From CAWCDJ01 sp963778675 (GTDB lineage: Bacteria > Acidobacteriota > Terriglobia > Bryobacterales > Bryobacteraceae): a DNA stretch of 64,000 nucleotides. The stretch is from NCBI GenBank assembly GCA_963778675.1, contig CAVZVI010000010.1:992001-1056000 (forward strand). The letters are read 5' to 3'. The notes under the pieces are model-generated. The model had not been told where the DNA came from. It searched no databases and saw only the letters and a program-made list of their open reading frames with translations. The position numbers and the translations under genes are program-made. This document shows, piece after piece, positions 1-7,318 of this stretch. Each line of letters begins with the position of its first letter. Within the stretch, counting starts at the first letter, position 1.

Positions 1-2
1 CG

Positions 3-914
3 GCATGCCTGGTCTTCGCGTTCGTCTGCCTCTCTCCCTGGTACGTGTGCCGCGCGCGTCCGCTGCGGCCCTCCAACTTCGCCGCCCTGGCATTCGCGCA
101 CGCCGGAGCCGCCGCGGCAGCCAGCCTGATCCTGGTCGGTAGCGCCCGGCTCACGGCATACCTGCTGGAAACGCCCCTCCCGCAGTTGCCCGTGCTGTTC
201 GGAATGGGAGTGCTGCTCTACCTGGTCTCGGTGGGCCTGCATTATGCCGCGCTGGCTGCCGCCGCCTCCAGTGAAGCCGAGAAGCACGCCGCCGAGGCGA
301 GCATGCTGGCCCGCGAGGCGGAGTTGCAGGCTCTCCGTATCCAGATTAATCCGCACTTCCTGTTCAACAGCCTGCACTCCATCAGCGCGCTGGCCACTTC
401 CGACGGCGCGCGCGCCCGGGAGATGTGCATCCGGCTGGCGGACTTCCTTCGCAGCAGCCTGGGCCTCGGCAAGCGCGACTCCATCCCCCTGCGCGAGGAA
501 CTTTCTCTGGCGCGCAGCTACCTGGAGATCGAGCGCATCCGATTCGGTGAGCGCCTGCAAGTGGACCAGCAGATCGGCGAAGCCTGTCTGGATTGCATGG
601 TTCCCTCGCTGCTGTTGCAGCCGCTGGTCGAAAACGCGGTAAAGCACGGAATCGCCGGCCTCCTGGAGGGCGGCTCCATCCGGATCGAGGCCGGCCGGGT
701 TGGGCCCGACGTTTGCATCACCATCGAGAACGCATTCGATCCGGATGCGGCTCCCCGCCGCAGCCTCGGTGTCGGCCTGCCGCACGTGCGCCGCCGCCTC
801 GAGGTCCGCTATGGCAGCGAAGCCGTGGTGGAGACGGGGCCGCAGGGCGGCGTCTATCGCGTGGTGCTTCGGTTCCCCTGCGAATCTCCCATCGCCTCGA
901 GCAGCCGGGCATAG
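3..914 (+). CDS. LytS-type sensor histidine kinase, 5' end outside the window
   Basis: Membrane-bound sensor kinase of the His_kinase (PF06580)/HATPase_c class, which normally phosphorylates a LytTR response regulator. The frame is open to the window edge, so the N terminus is missing. The visible part starts in hydrophobic membrane segments (to about codon 85), then a short coiled linker rich in Ala and Glu, then the H box NPHFLFNSLHS carrying the phospho-acceptor His. The N box LLLQPLVENAVKHG and the G box GVGLPHVRRRL follow, so the ATPase domain is complete. The gene ends inside the 3' end of the LytTR regulator on the opposite strand, with 61 bases shared. That is unusual, because such pairs are normally co-directional. 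The family assignment is firm; the signal sensed is unknown. Confidence 0.9.
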   Translation, partial: ACLVFAFVCLSPWYVCRARPLRPSNFAALAFAHAGAAAAASLILVGSARLTAYLLETPLPQLPVLFGMGVLLYLVSVGLHYAALAAAASSEAEKHAAEASMLAREAELQALRIQINPHFLFNSLHSISALATSDGARAREMCIRLADFLRSSLGLGKRDSIPLREELSLARSYLEIERIRFGERLQVDQQIGEACLDCMVPSLLLQPLVENAVKHGIAGLLEGGSIRIEAGRVGPDVCITIENAFDPDAAPRRSLGVGLPHVRRRLEVRYGSEAVVETGPQGGVYRVVLRFPCESPIASSSRA

Positions 915-1624
915 CCCGAGCGGCTCACCGGCAGCCGCGTGCCATCCGTCAAGATGGCCAAACGGCTCTCCTTTCCATACGGCTCGATCCGCGCTACGCG
1001 TTCCAGATTGACGATGGCGGAGCGGTGAATGCGCACGAAGCGTGCCGGGTCGAGCGCCGCTTCGAGGGAAGCGATTGGCTGCTGTTTCAGGTAGCTCTTG
1101 CCGCTGCTGTGCAAGGCCACGTAATCGTCCTGCGCTTGCACGTAATCCAGCTTCTCGAGGGGAATCACGTGCACGCGCGTGCCGTCCTTCACCACTAACC
1201 GCTGCGGACGCTCCGTGGACGGGCGCTCCGCCGCAATTTCGCGCGGCAGGCTCCTCTCCCCCAGCCTGGCCTTGGCGCGCTCCAGGGCCTTCTCGAAGCG
1301 CTCGGCGCTGAACGGCTTGAGCAGGTAGTCGACGGCGTGCGCGTCAAAGGCCCGCATGGCGTATTGATCGTACGCCGTGACGAAGACCACCGCCGGACCC
1401 GGCTCGATCAGCTCCAGTACCTCGAAGCCGTCCAGCTTGGGCATCTGCACGTCGAGAAACAGAAGGTCGGGCGAGGTGTCGGCGATCGCCTTGACCGCCT
1501 CGAAACCGTTGGCGCACTCCGCCGCGATCTCGATTTCGGAGTGTGCCAGCAGCAGTTCCCTCAAGAAGCCGCGCGCCAGTTCCTCGTCGTCTACGATCAC
1601 CGCTTTGTGCCGCTGCGCAGGCAT
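854..1624 (-). CDS. LytTR-family response regulator
   Basis: DNA-binding response regulator of 256 residues. The receiver domain occupies residues 7-125: acidic pocket VDDEE at 11-15, phospho-acceptor Asp58 in FLDVQMP, and the TAYDQYA and LLKPF motifs. The LytTR domain covers about residues 150-245, with typical DYVQAQDDYVALH and FVRIHRSAIVN stretches. I start it at the ATG at 1624, which begins MPAQRHKAVIVDDE; the longer frame adds an atypical 31-residue extension. A TACAGT hexamer ends 9 nt before this ATG and GGAGG abuts it. The likely partner is the convergent LytS kinase, whose 3' end it overlaps by 61 bases. Family assignment is firm; target genes are unknown. Confidence 0.9.
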   Translation of the reverse strand: MPAQRHKAVIVDDEELARGFLRELLLAHSEIEIAAECANGFEAVKAIADTSPDLLFLDVQMPKLDGFEVLELIEPGPAVVFVTAYDQYAMRAFDAHAVDYLLKPFSAERFEKALERAKARLGERSLPREIAAERPSTERPQRLVVKDGTRVHVIPLEKLDYVQAQDDYVALHSSGKSYLKQQPIASLEAALDPARFVRIHRSAIVNLERVARIEPYGKESRLAILTDGTRLPVSRSGYARLLEAMGDSQGNRSTTR

Positions 1625-1748
1625 CCTCCAGCCACTGTACACCGTTTGCGCCCCCGGTTCCGGTTGGGTTTCATTTGTGAGACAATAGGAAAACCCGAAA
1701 ACTGAAAAGAGGGCCACCAGCGAAGGCAGGCGGTCGGAAAGGCGTGTT

Positions 1749-2060
1749 GTGAGCGATCAAGCCGAAACGCCGTTTGACAGCATCGAGGGTTCCCACGAGT
1801 ATGTAGCCTTGCTCGCGGAAGCGATCGAAGAAGCCCGACGCGATGTGGAGTCCGAAATTGCGGCCGCCGAAGGCGACCAAGCGGACCGCCGCAAAGAAGC
1901 GCTCCTACTGGTTTCCTACAATCTCGCCAAACTGAATCTCCACATCACCACGAGCAGGCGGATTCTGAACGATCTCCGCACACTTCGGCGCCTGTTACTG
2001 GCCGAGCGCGGCCTGGCGATGGAGGAGGAGGATACCGGAGTGTCTACGGGCGCCGACTAG
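1749..2060 (+). CDS. Small helical hypothetical protein
   Basis: A 103-residue acidic protein starting with GTG. It has no recognisable domain or catalytic motif. The sequence is almost entirely helix-forming, with Glu/Ala/Arg-rich segments at residues 18-50 and Leu-rich segments at 52-90, and the tail is acidic (MEEEDTG). Two-helix bundle or coiled-coil packing is likely. It is divergent from the LytTR regulator, 124 bases away, and is followed by a terminator-like hairpin at 2192-2220, so it appears monocistronic. Codon use looks like its neighbours. I do not recognise the family and propose no function. Confidence 0.7.
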   Translation: MSDQAETPFDSIEGSHEYVALLAEAIEEARRDVESEIAAAEGDQADRRKEALLLVSYNLAKLNLHITTSRRILNDLRTLRRLLLAERGLAMEEEDTGVSTGAD

Positions 2061-2191
2061 GCGCTCGACCCGGTGCAGCGTGAGAACGGCGGGAAGAGGT
2101 ACCACCTACTGGAGGTGTATTTCGCCCGGCGTAATTCCACTTTTCGCTTTTTCCTTCTACTGTCGTTTCCGTATTTTTACACGCATCGTGG

Positions 2192-2220
2192 CGAAAAACC
2201 CCATCTGATGCGGGTTTTCG
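2192..2220 (+). terminator. Terminator-like hairpin after the 1749-2060 gene
   Basis: Inverted repeat CGAAAA-CCC-CAT / ATG-GGG-TTTTCG with a three-base loop and small bulges, in the A-tract/T-tract style of a Rho-independent terminator. The T run is only four long and lies inside the stem, so efficiency is uncertain. It lies between the small helical protein and the carD promoter. Confidence 0.5.
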
Positions 2221-2233
2221 AATCATTACCCTC

Positions 2234-2262
2234 TTGACACATTTAGTCGCGAAGCGTACTAT
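2234..2262 (+). promoter_or_regulatory. Sigma-70 promoter of carD
   Basis: TTGACA at 2234-2239, a 17-base spacer and TACTAT at 2257-2262: near-consensus -35 and -10 boxes. The predicted start is about 2269. A hairpin GAGTTG-TCGCG-CAACTC (2267-2283) then sits at the very 5' end of the transcript, where it could stabilise the mRNA or act as an operator. Confidence 0.85.
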
Positions 2263-2324
2263 TCAAGAGTTGTCGCGCAACTCAGCAGCAACACTTGACA
2301 GCGGTGGTTAGTGGGGGACCCCGT

Positions 2325-2834
2325 ATGACCTTTCAGATTGGCGATAAAGTCGTCTATCCCAACCAAGGTGTTGGGACCATCGAGAATATCAGCACCCGCT
2401 CTTTTGGTTCCGCATTCGAGAAGTTCTACCTCCTGCGCTTCGGATCAAATAGCATGACGGTGTTGGTTCCGTTTTCCAATGTGGGCAACATCGGTCTCAG
2501 AAGGGTGACGAAGGACCGGGAGATATCGCGCATCCTTTCTTTCCTCTCCAATGGTTTGTGCAAGATCAATCCGGATTGGAAGGTGCGCTTCAAAGAGAAT
2601 ACCGAAAGGATGCAGAGCGGCGACCTGCTGCTGGCCGCGGAGGTTTTCAAGGCCCTGCTGCAGTTGCACGTCGACAAACCGCTTTCGTTTCGTGAAAAGA
2701 AGATGCTCGACCGGGCCCGGCATATGCTGGTTTCGGAGATCTCGATCGCGCGCGGCGTTCCCGAGATCCACGCGGTCGGCATGCTGCAGCGCTCTCTTGC
2801 CAAGGCCGGCCTGACGCTGCCAGCCGCCCTTTAG
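2325..2834 (+). CDS. carD: CarD-family transcriptional regulator
   Basis: A 169-residue CarD/CdnL-type protein that binds the RNA polymerase beta subunit and stabilises open promoter complexes. The N-terminal RNAP-interacting domain starts with FQIGDKVVYPNQGVGTIE, followed by a beta-rich stretch with YLLRF and MTVLVPFSN. From about residue 65 on it is the helical DNA-binding domain (REISRILSFL, FREKKMLDRARHMLVSEI). The ATG at 2325 is chosen because the conserved domain begins at residue 2 and GGGGGA lies 6-7 nt upstream. It is monocistronic, with its own strong promoter and a strong terminator downstream. As the family is a global growth and stress regulator, high expression is plausible. Confidence 0.92.
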   Translation: MTFQIGDKVVYPNQGVGTIENISTRSFGSAFEKFYLLRFGSNSMTVLVPFSNVGNIGLRRVTKDREISRILSFLSNGLCKINPDWKVRFKENTERMQSGDLLLAAEVFKALLQLHVDKPLSFREKKMLDRARHMLVSEISIARGVPEIHAVGMLQRSLAKAGLTLPAAL

Positions 2835-2845
2835 GTTACGCAGGA

Positions 2846-2884
2846 CCTCGGACAGGCGGAAGCTTGTCCGAGGAGTGTTTTCTT
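2846..2884 (+). terminator. Rho-independent terminator of carD
   Basis: Perfect 9-bp stem CCTCGGACA (2846-2854) / TGTCCGAGG (2865-2873), followed by GTTTTCTT. It lies 11 bases after the carD stop codon. Confidence 0.85.
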
Positions 2885-2958
2885 CCCGCCGCCGGCATGT
2901 TACCATTCCTCCCTGATGCGGGCGGCTCCGCCACTTACAGCCCCATCCCGGAGAATTC

Positions 2959-3639
2959 ATGTTCTGTCATCGCTGTGGGACCGAAGTTGCGCCCGATTCC
3001 CAGTTCTGCCCGAGTTGCGGAGAGTCGATGGGCCCGACGCCCGCCGTGGCGTGGGTCCCGGCTCCCGGAATTCACTCGCAGACCGGGCGTTGGATCGGCG
3101 AGGGATGGCGGCTGGTGAAGGCGGACCTCGGCACGTTTTTCCTTCTGGCCCTGGTGTTTTCGCTCCTCAACGCCGCGGTCCCCGTGCTGTTACAGGGGCC
3201 GCTCTTCGTGGGCTTCCACATCTTCTGCATGAAAAAGCTGTACGGCCGCCGTGCGGAGTTCGCCGACCTTTTCACCGGCTTCAACTTCTTTGTGCCCTCG
3301 CTGGTGGCGTCTCTGCTCATCGGGCTGCTGGTGGGGGTCGGCACTCTGTTCTGCATCATCCCCGGGCTGGTGGTTGCGGCCATGTACAAGTTCGTCTACC
3401 TGTTCATCCTCGATAAGCGGATGGACTTCTGGCCCGCCATGCAGGCCAGCCACGCGGTCGTGAAAAACGACTACTTCGGCTTCACCATGTTTCTGCTGGC
3501 GATGATCGGGGTGGATATCCTCGGCGTGCTCTGCCTGGTCGTCGGCATCTTCATCGCGCTGCCGGTGACAATCGCCGCGATTACGGTGGCGTATCGCGAC
3601 GTGGTCGGTTTCGAACTGCGGACCGTGGAATCGCTGTGA
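2959..3639 (+). CDS. Zinc-ribbon integral membrane protein
   Basis: A 226-residue protein. Residues 1-25 form a zinc ribbon with two CxxC knuckles (CHRCG and CPSCG). The rest is a hydrophobic membrane domain with about four segments: FFLLALVFSLLNAAVPVL, the VASLLIGLLVGVGTLFCIIPGLVV pair, and two more after residue 165. The IIPGLVVAAMYKFVYLF and ASHAVVKNDYFGF stretches resemble membrane domains of the YciC/glycerophosphoryl-diester-phosphodiesterase-like group. GGAG lies 7 nt before the ATG. It is coupled by a GTGA overlap to the DUF2752 gene. The substrate or partner cannot be deduced. Confidence 0.8.
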   Translation: MFCHRCGTEVAPDSQFCPSCGESMGPTPAVAWVPAPGIHSQTGRWIGEGWRLVKADLGTFFLLALVFSLLNAAVPVLLQGPLFVGFHIFCMKKLYGRRAEFADLFTGFNFFVPSLVASLLIGLLVGVGTLFCIIPGLVVAAMYKFVYLFILDKRMDFWPAMQASHAVVKNDYFGFTMFLLAMIGVDILGVLCLVVGIFIALPVTIAAITVAYRDVVGFELRTVESL

Positions 3640-3968
3640 AGCTGCATGCTGTACGCGCGGCAGCGGCAGCCCTGCTGTTCGCAGTTTTCTGCCTGGTGAG
3701 CGTTCCCGCGGAGCCCTCCTTCTCCGCATGCGGATACCACTGGCTGACCGGCAGGCCCTGTCCCCTGTGCGGCCTGACCCGCGGGCTGTTTTCGCTGGCT
3801 AAGGGCCGCTGGCATGATGCCGTCGCCTTCAATGCACTCACGCCCCTGGGTTCCGCGATGATCTTCAGCCTGTGCTGGGACTTTCGCTGGCGCCGGCTGT
3901 TGTGGAGCGGCGGCATCGCGGCATTCGCTGTTTACGGAGTGGCGCGGATCTTCCTGCCCGGGATATAA
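3636..3968 (+). CDS. DUF2752 membrane protein
   Basis: A 110-residue protein with the diagnostic CPLCGLTRGLF motif of DUF2752 near residue 40, an N-terminal membrane segment that may be a signal anchor, and two further hydrophobic stretches. It starts with GTG overlapping the TGA of the zinc-ribbon gene, so the two are translationally coupled. DUF2752 proteins are small membrane proteins of unknown function, often beside zinc-ribbon and DUF4870-like membrane proteins, as here. The cysteines could bind metal or be redox active, but nothing in the sequence decides this. Confidence 0.85.
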   Translation: MKLHAVRAAAAALLFAVFCLVSVPAEPSFSACGYHWLTGRPCPLCGLTRGLFSLAKGRWHDAVAFNALTPLGSAMIFSLCWDFRWRRLLWSGGIAAFAVYGVARIFLPGI

Positions 3969-3994
3969 GTCCGCTATCATATGCTGCACGCTCT

Positions 3995-6412
3995 ATGGCT
4001 GCCCCGTCTTTGTCCGCGTCATCCCAGGCCACGCGCCACCTGCCGTTGCTGGTCCTGCTCTTCGCCGGCAGCGGCTGCTCCGGGTTGATCTACGAGACCG
4101 TCTGGTACCAGCATCTGCAGCTTGCCATCGGGGCGACCGCCGTGTCGCTGGGCTTCTTGCTGGCCACCTTCATGGGAGGTCTGTGCCTCGGCAGCGTCTG
4201 GCTGCCGCGCCTCCGCCTCGCTGGAAGGCACCCCCTGCGGATCTACGGATTCATCGAGCTGGGGATCGGGGCCTGCGCCATCGTGGTGCATTTCTGCCTG
4301 CCTTTGGTGAACCGGATCTATATCGCCGGCGCGGAGCACGGCATGCCCGGCATGCTGCTTCGCGGGATGGTCTGCGCGCTGTGCCTGCTGCCGCCCACCA
4401 CCTTAATGGGAGCGTCGCTGCCCGCCATCGTGCGCTGGATCCGGTCCACTCGCGAAAACGTCTCCTGGTGGGGCGTCTTGTACGGCGGCAACACGGCCGG
4501 AGCCGTATTCGGATGCCTCCTGGCCGGTTTCTGGCTGCTGCGGCTTTACAACATGGCAACCGCCACCTTTGTAGCGGTCGCCCTCAACCTGCTGGTGGCG
4601 GCCGTTAGTTTCCGGCTGGCCGCGTCGACTCCTGCCGGAACCGCCGAAAGCCCCGTAGCCGCCCCGCCCGGCCTGGGCATCGATTGGCCCATCTACCTGG
4701 GCATCGCGGTTTCCGGCGCAACCGCCTTGGGAGCGGAAGTCCTCTGGACCCGGCTTCTCGGCATGCTGCTCGGCCTGACGGTATACGCATTCAGCATCAT
4801 CCTGGCGGTCTTTCTGGCCGGCCTGGCAGTCGGCAGTTGGATCGGCTCGCTGGTGCTGCGCGCAGTATCGCCGCGGGCGGCGCTGGGCTGGTGCCAGATC
4901 CTGCTCGCGCCCGCTATCGCCTGGACCGCCTGGATCATCGCCGGTTCGCTGCCCTACTGGCCCATCAATCCTCTATTGACGGTCAACCCCTGGCACATTT
5001 TCCAGCTCGATCTGGTGCGGTGCGCCTGGGCGATTCTGCCGCCCACGCTTCTTTGGGGCGCCAGTTTCCCGCTGGCCGCCGCGGCCGTGGCTGCCCCCGG
5101 CGAAGATCCCGGAAGGGTGATGGGCAATATCTACGCGGCCAATACCCTGGGCGCGATCATCGGCGCTCTCGGCGTCAGCCTGGTGCTGATCCCTTCCGCG
5201 GGGACGCTGGCCACCACCCGCATCCTGCTTCTGACCGCCGTGACCGGTGGCCTCGTAGTGCTGGTGCCAATGATGCGAAAGGGGGCATCGAAGGCCGCGG
5301 CGGCGACACTCACGGCTTCCGTGGCGGTCGCCGTCTGGATGGCCTCGGCGATCCCGCCCGTCCCTGGAGGGTTGATCGCTTACGGGCGCCGCATGGCCAT
5401 CAACGCCGGTCAGTACGAGGTGCTATACACCGTCGAGGGACGCAATTCGTCGGTGGCCATCACCCGGTGGGGCAATTCCATCGAAATCGACGTCAACGGG
5501 CACGTGGAGGCCACCACCCAGCCGTACGACATGAAGTTGCAGCGCATGGTGGGACACCTGCCCGCGATGCTGCACCCCAACCCGAAATCGGTCCTGGGAA
5601 TCGGCTTCGGCGCCGGCGTTTCGGCCGGCACCTTTACCCGCTATCCCGGAATCGAGAGCATCACGATCTGCGAAATCGAGCCGGTCATTCCGCCCACGTC
5701 CACCCGGTTTTTCGGCCAGCAGAACTACGAGGTCTACCGCAATCCCCGGACGCACGTCATTTTCGACGACGCCCGCCACTACCTGATGACCACCAGGTCG
5801 AAGTTCGATATCATTGCCAGCGACCCGCTCGACGTGTTCGCTAAAGGAACCGCCTCGCTCTATTCGAAGGAGTACTTCGAGGCCGTGCGGCGGCACCTCA
5901 ATCCGGGCGGCATCTTCACCCTCTACGTGCCGCTTTACGAGAGCGACGAGGCTACCGTCAAGAGCGAGATGGCGACGTTCTTCGAAGCCTTTCCGGAGGC
6001 CACCATCTGGGCCAATACGGTAAACGGCCACGGCTACGATATGGTTTTCATGGGGCAACTGGATCCTCCGCGAATCGACCTCGACCAGGTGCAGCAGCGC
6101 CTGGAGCGGCCCGATTACGCCCAGGCCGCCGAGTCTCTGCGCGAAATCGGCGTGGGTTCGGCGGTCGATTTGCTGTCTACCTATGCCGGGCGGAAGTCCG
6201 ATCTCGGCGCCTGGTCGGCCGGCGCGGCAATCAATACCGATGGCGACCTGCGCCTGCAATACCTGGCGGGATGGGGCATCAATTCCAGCATGGAAGACAT
6301 TCTGTATACCCGGATGCTGCGGCAGCGGCGGCCTCCGGACGGCCTGTTTACCGGCTCCTCCGAGCACGTCGCGCAGTTGCTCCAGACGATTTCCGCCCCC
6401 GCTTCCTGGTGA
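3995..6412 (+). CDS. Membrane-fused spermidine synthase-like protein
   Basis: An 805-residue two-part protein. About residues 10-480 are a transporter-like membrane region with some 12-14 hydrophobic segments, starting LPLLVLLFAGSGCSGLIYETVWYQ, the usual signature of the fused MFS/spermidine synthase family. The C-terminal third is a Rossmann spermidine-synthase-like domain: SAM-type loop VLGIGFGAGVSAG, acidic CEIEPVI, FDDARHYL, IIASDPLDVF and YSKEYFEAVRRHLNPGG. The ATG at 3995 is the first start that places the membrane signature at the N terminus; the open frame continues upstream inside the DUF2752 gene. There are no polyamine genes nearby, and members of this fused family are often not true spermidine synthases, so the aminopropyl substrate is uncertain. 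Confidence 0.85.
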   Translation: MAAPSLSASSQATRHLPLLVLLFAGSGCSGLIYETVWYQHLQLAIGATAVSLGFLLATFMGGLCLGSVWLPRLRLAGRHPLRIYGFIELGIGACAIVVHFCLPLVNRIYIAGAEHGMPGMLLRGMVCALCLLPPTTLMGASLPAIVRWIRSTRENVSWWGVLYGGNTAGAVFGCLLAGFWLLRLYNMATATFVAVALNLLVAAVSFRLAASTPAGTAESPVAAPPGLGIDWPIYLGIAVSGATALGAEVLWTRLLGMLLGLTVYAFSIILAVFLAGLAVGSWIGSLVLRAVSPRAALGWCQILLAPAIAWTAWIIAGSLPYWPINPLLTVNPWHIFQLDLVRCAWAILPPTLLWGASFPLAAAAVAAPGEDPGRVMGNIYAANTLGAIIGALGVSLVLIPSAGTLATTRILLLTAVTGGLVVLVPMMRKGASKAAAATLTASVAVAVWMASAIPPVPGGLIAYGRRMAINAGQYEVLYTVEGRNSSVAITRWGNSIEIDVNGHVEATTQPYDMKLQRMVGHLPAMLHPNPKSVLGIGFGAGVSAGTFTRYPGIESITICEIEPVIPPTSTRFFGQQNYEVYRNPRTHVIFDDARHYLMTTRSKFDIIASDPLDVFAKGTASLYSKEYFEAVRRHLNPGGIFTLYVPLYESDEATVKSEMATFFEAFPEATIWANTVNGHGYDMVFMGQLDPPRIDLDQVQQRLERPDYAQAAESLREIGVGSAVDLLSTYAGRKSDLGAWSAGAAINTDGDLRLQYLAGWGINSSMEDILYTRMLRQRRPPDGLFTGSSEHVAQLLQTISAPASW

Positions 6413-6427
6413 TGCGGATTAAGAGTT

Positions 6428-6505
6428 GCGTCTCCTCGGCGGACTGTGATATCGTCCTCTGCACCTGTACTGTGCAGTGAGGGAAATTTTGGGCCGAGGA
6501 GGCGT
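6428..6505 (+). promoter_or_regulatory. Structured leader of the cox operon that pairs with the coxB ribosome site
   Basis: Positions 6432-6440 (CTCCTCGGC) are the exact reverse complement of 6493-6501 (GCCGAGGAG), and the helix extends to about 13 bp with wobbles. Its 3' arm contains the coxB Shine-Dalgarno GAGGAGG (6496-6502). Inside it are two more hairpins, GGAC/GTCC (6441-6457) and CTGCAC/GTGCAG (6459-6477), giving a three-way junction. If transcribed as a unit this would hide the ribosome site. Alternatively the repeat could be a DNA operator. Confidence 0.45.
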
Positions 6506-6511
6506 CCTGGG

Positions 6512-7294
6512 ATGCTGCTTGCTCCCGTAATCTGGGTCCTGACGGTCGTCATCGTCTACTTTTTCGCCGCCAAAACCTGGTGGTTCCCACCTCCTATCAA
6601 CCATCATGGAGAACTCTACGACGCCCAGTTCATGCGCACCCTGATCGTGGTCGGCGTGATCTTTTTCCTGGCCCAGGTGGCGCTCGGTTACGCCATCATG
6701 AAGTTCCGCGACAAGGGCGGGCGCGCCCGTTACACGCACGGAAACAACACCCTCGAAACCATCTGGACCACGGCCACCGCGATCCTCTTCCTGGGACTCG
6801 TAGTGATGGGCACCAAAATCTGGGCGGGCGTGCATTTCGATGAAGCCCCGCCCGATGCCATCCCCATCGAAGTCATGGCCAAGCAGTTTGCCTGGAGCTT
6901 CCGCTACCCCGGCCCCGACGGTAAGTTCGGGCGCACCGACCTCAAGCTGGTCAACGACGCCGCGGGCAATCCCTTCGGTATCGACGACAAGGACCCCGCG
7001 GGTAAGGACGATATCGTCAGCGCCTCCCTGAAGGTGCCTCTCCACAGGAATGTCAAGCTCATCATGCACTCCCGGGACGTCATCCACAATTTCTTCGTTC
7101 GCGAACTTCGGATGAAGCAGGATATCGTTCCCGGCATGGAAATCCCGCTGCATTTCGTGGCCGACCAGGCCGGAATCTACGAAGTGCCCTGCTCGGAACT
7201 TTGCGGCCTGGGCCATTTTCAGATGCGCACCACCATGCAGGTGATGCCCGAGGCCGAATTCGAGCAGTGGAAGCAGCAACAGGCCCAGAAATGA
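6512..7294 (+). CDS. coxB: Cytochrome c oxidase subunit II
   Basis: A 260-residue subunit II of an aa3-type heme-copper oxidase. It accepts electrons from cytochrome c through the binuclear CuA centre. Two membrane segments lie at about residues 1-18 and 43-65, followed by a second hydrophobic pair around WTTATAILFLGLVVMG. The cupredoxin domain carries the first CuA His in DVIHNFFVREL and the CSELCGLGHFQM block with both Cys, the Glu, the His and the Met ligand, so the CuA site is complete. There is no fused cytochrome c domain. Start: ATG at 6512, 9 nt after GAGGAGG; that ribosome site is part of a predicted hairpin. It is the first gene of the cox operon, 24 bases before coxA. Confidence 0.93.
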   Translation: MLLAPVIWVLTVVIVYFFAAKTWWFPPPINHHGELYDAQFMRTLIVVGVIFFLAQVALGYAIMKFRDKGGRARYTHGNNTLETIWTTATAILFLGLVVMGTKIWAGVHFDEAPPDAIPIEVMAKQFAWSFRYPGPDGKFGRTDLKLVNDAAGNPFGIDDKDPAGKDDIVSASLKVPLHRNVKLIMHSRDVIHNFFVRELRMKQDIVPGMEIPLHFVADQAGIYEVPCSELCGLGHFQMRTTMQVMPEAEFEQWKQQQAQK

Positions 7295-7318
7295 CGGCAT
7301 CAATCCCGAGGTGAAAAT

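Noticed and set aside
2073..2237. A 54-codon GTG frame before carD
   Set aside because: It runs through the terminator-like hairpin and the carD -35 box, the second half is AT-rich, and it has no ribosome site.
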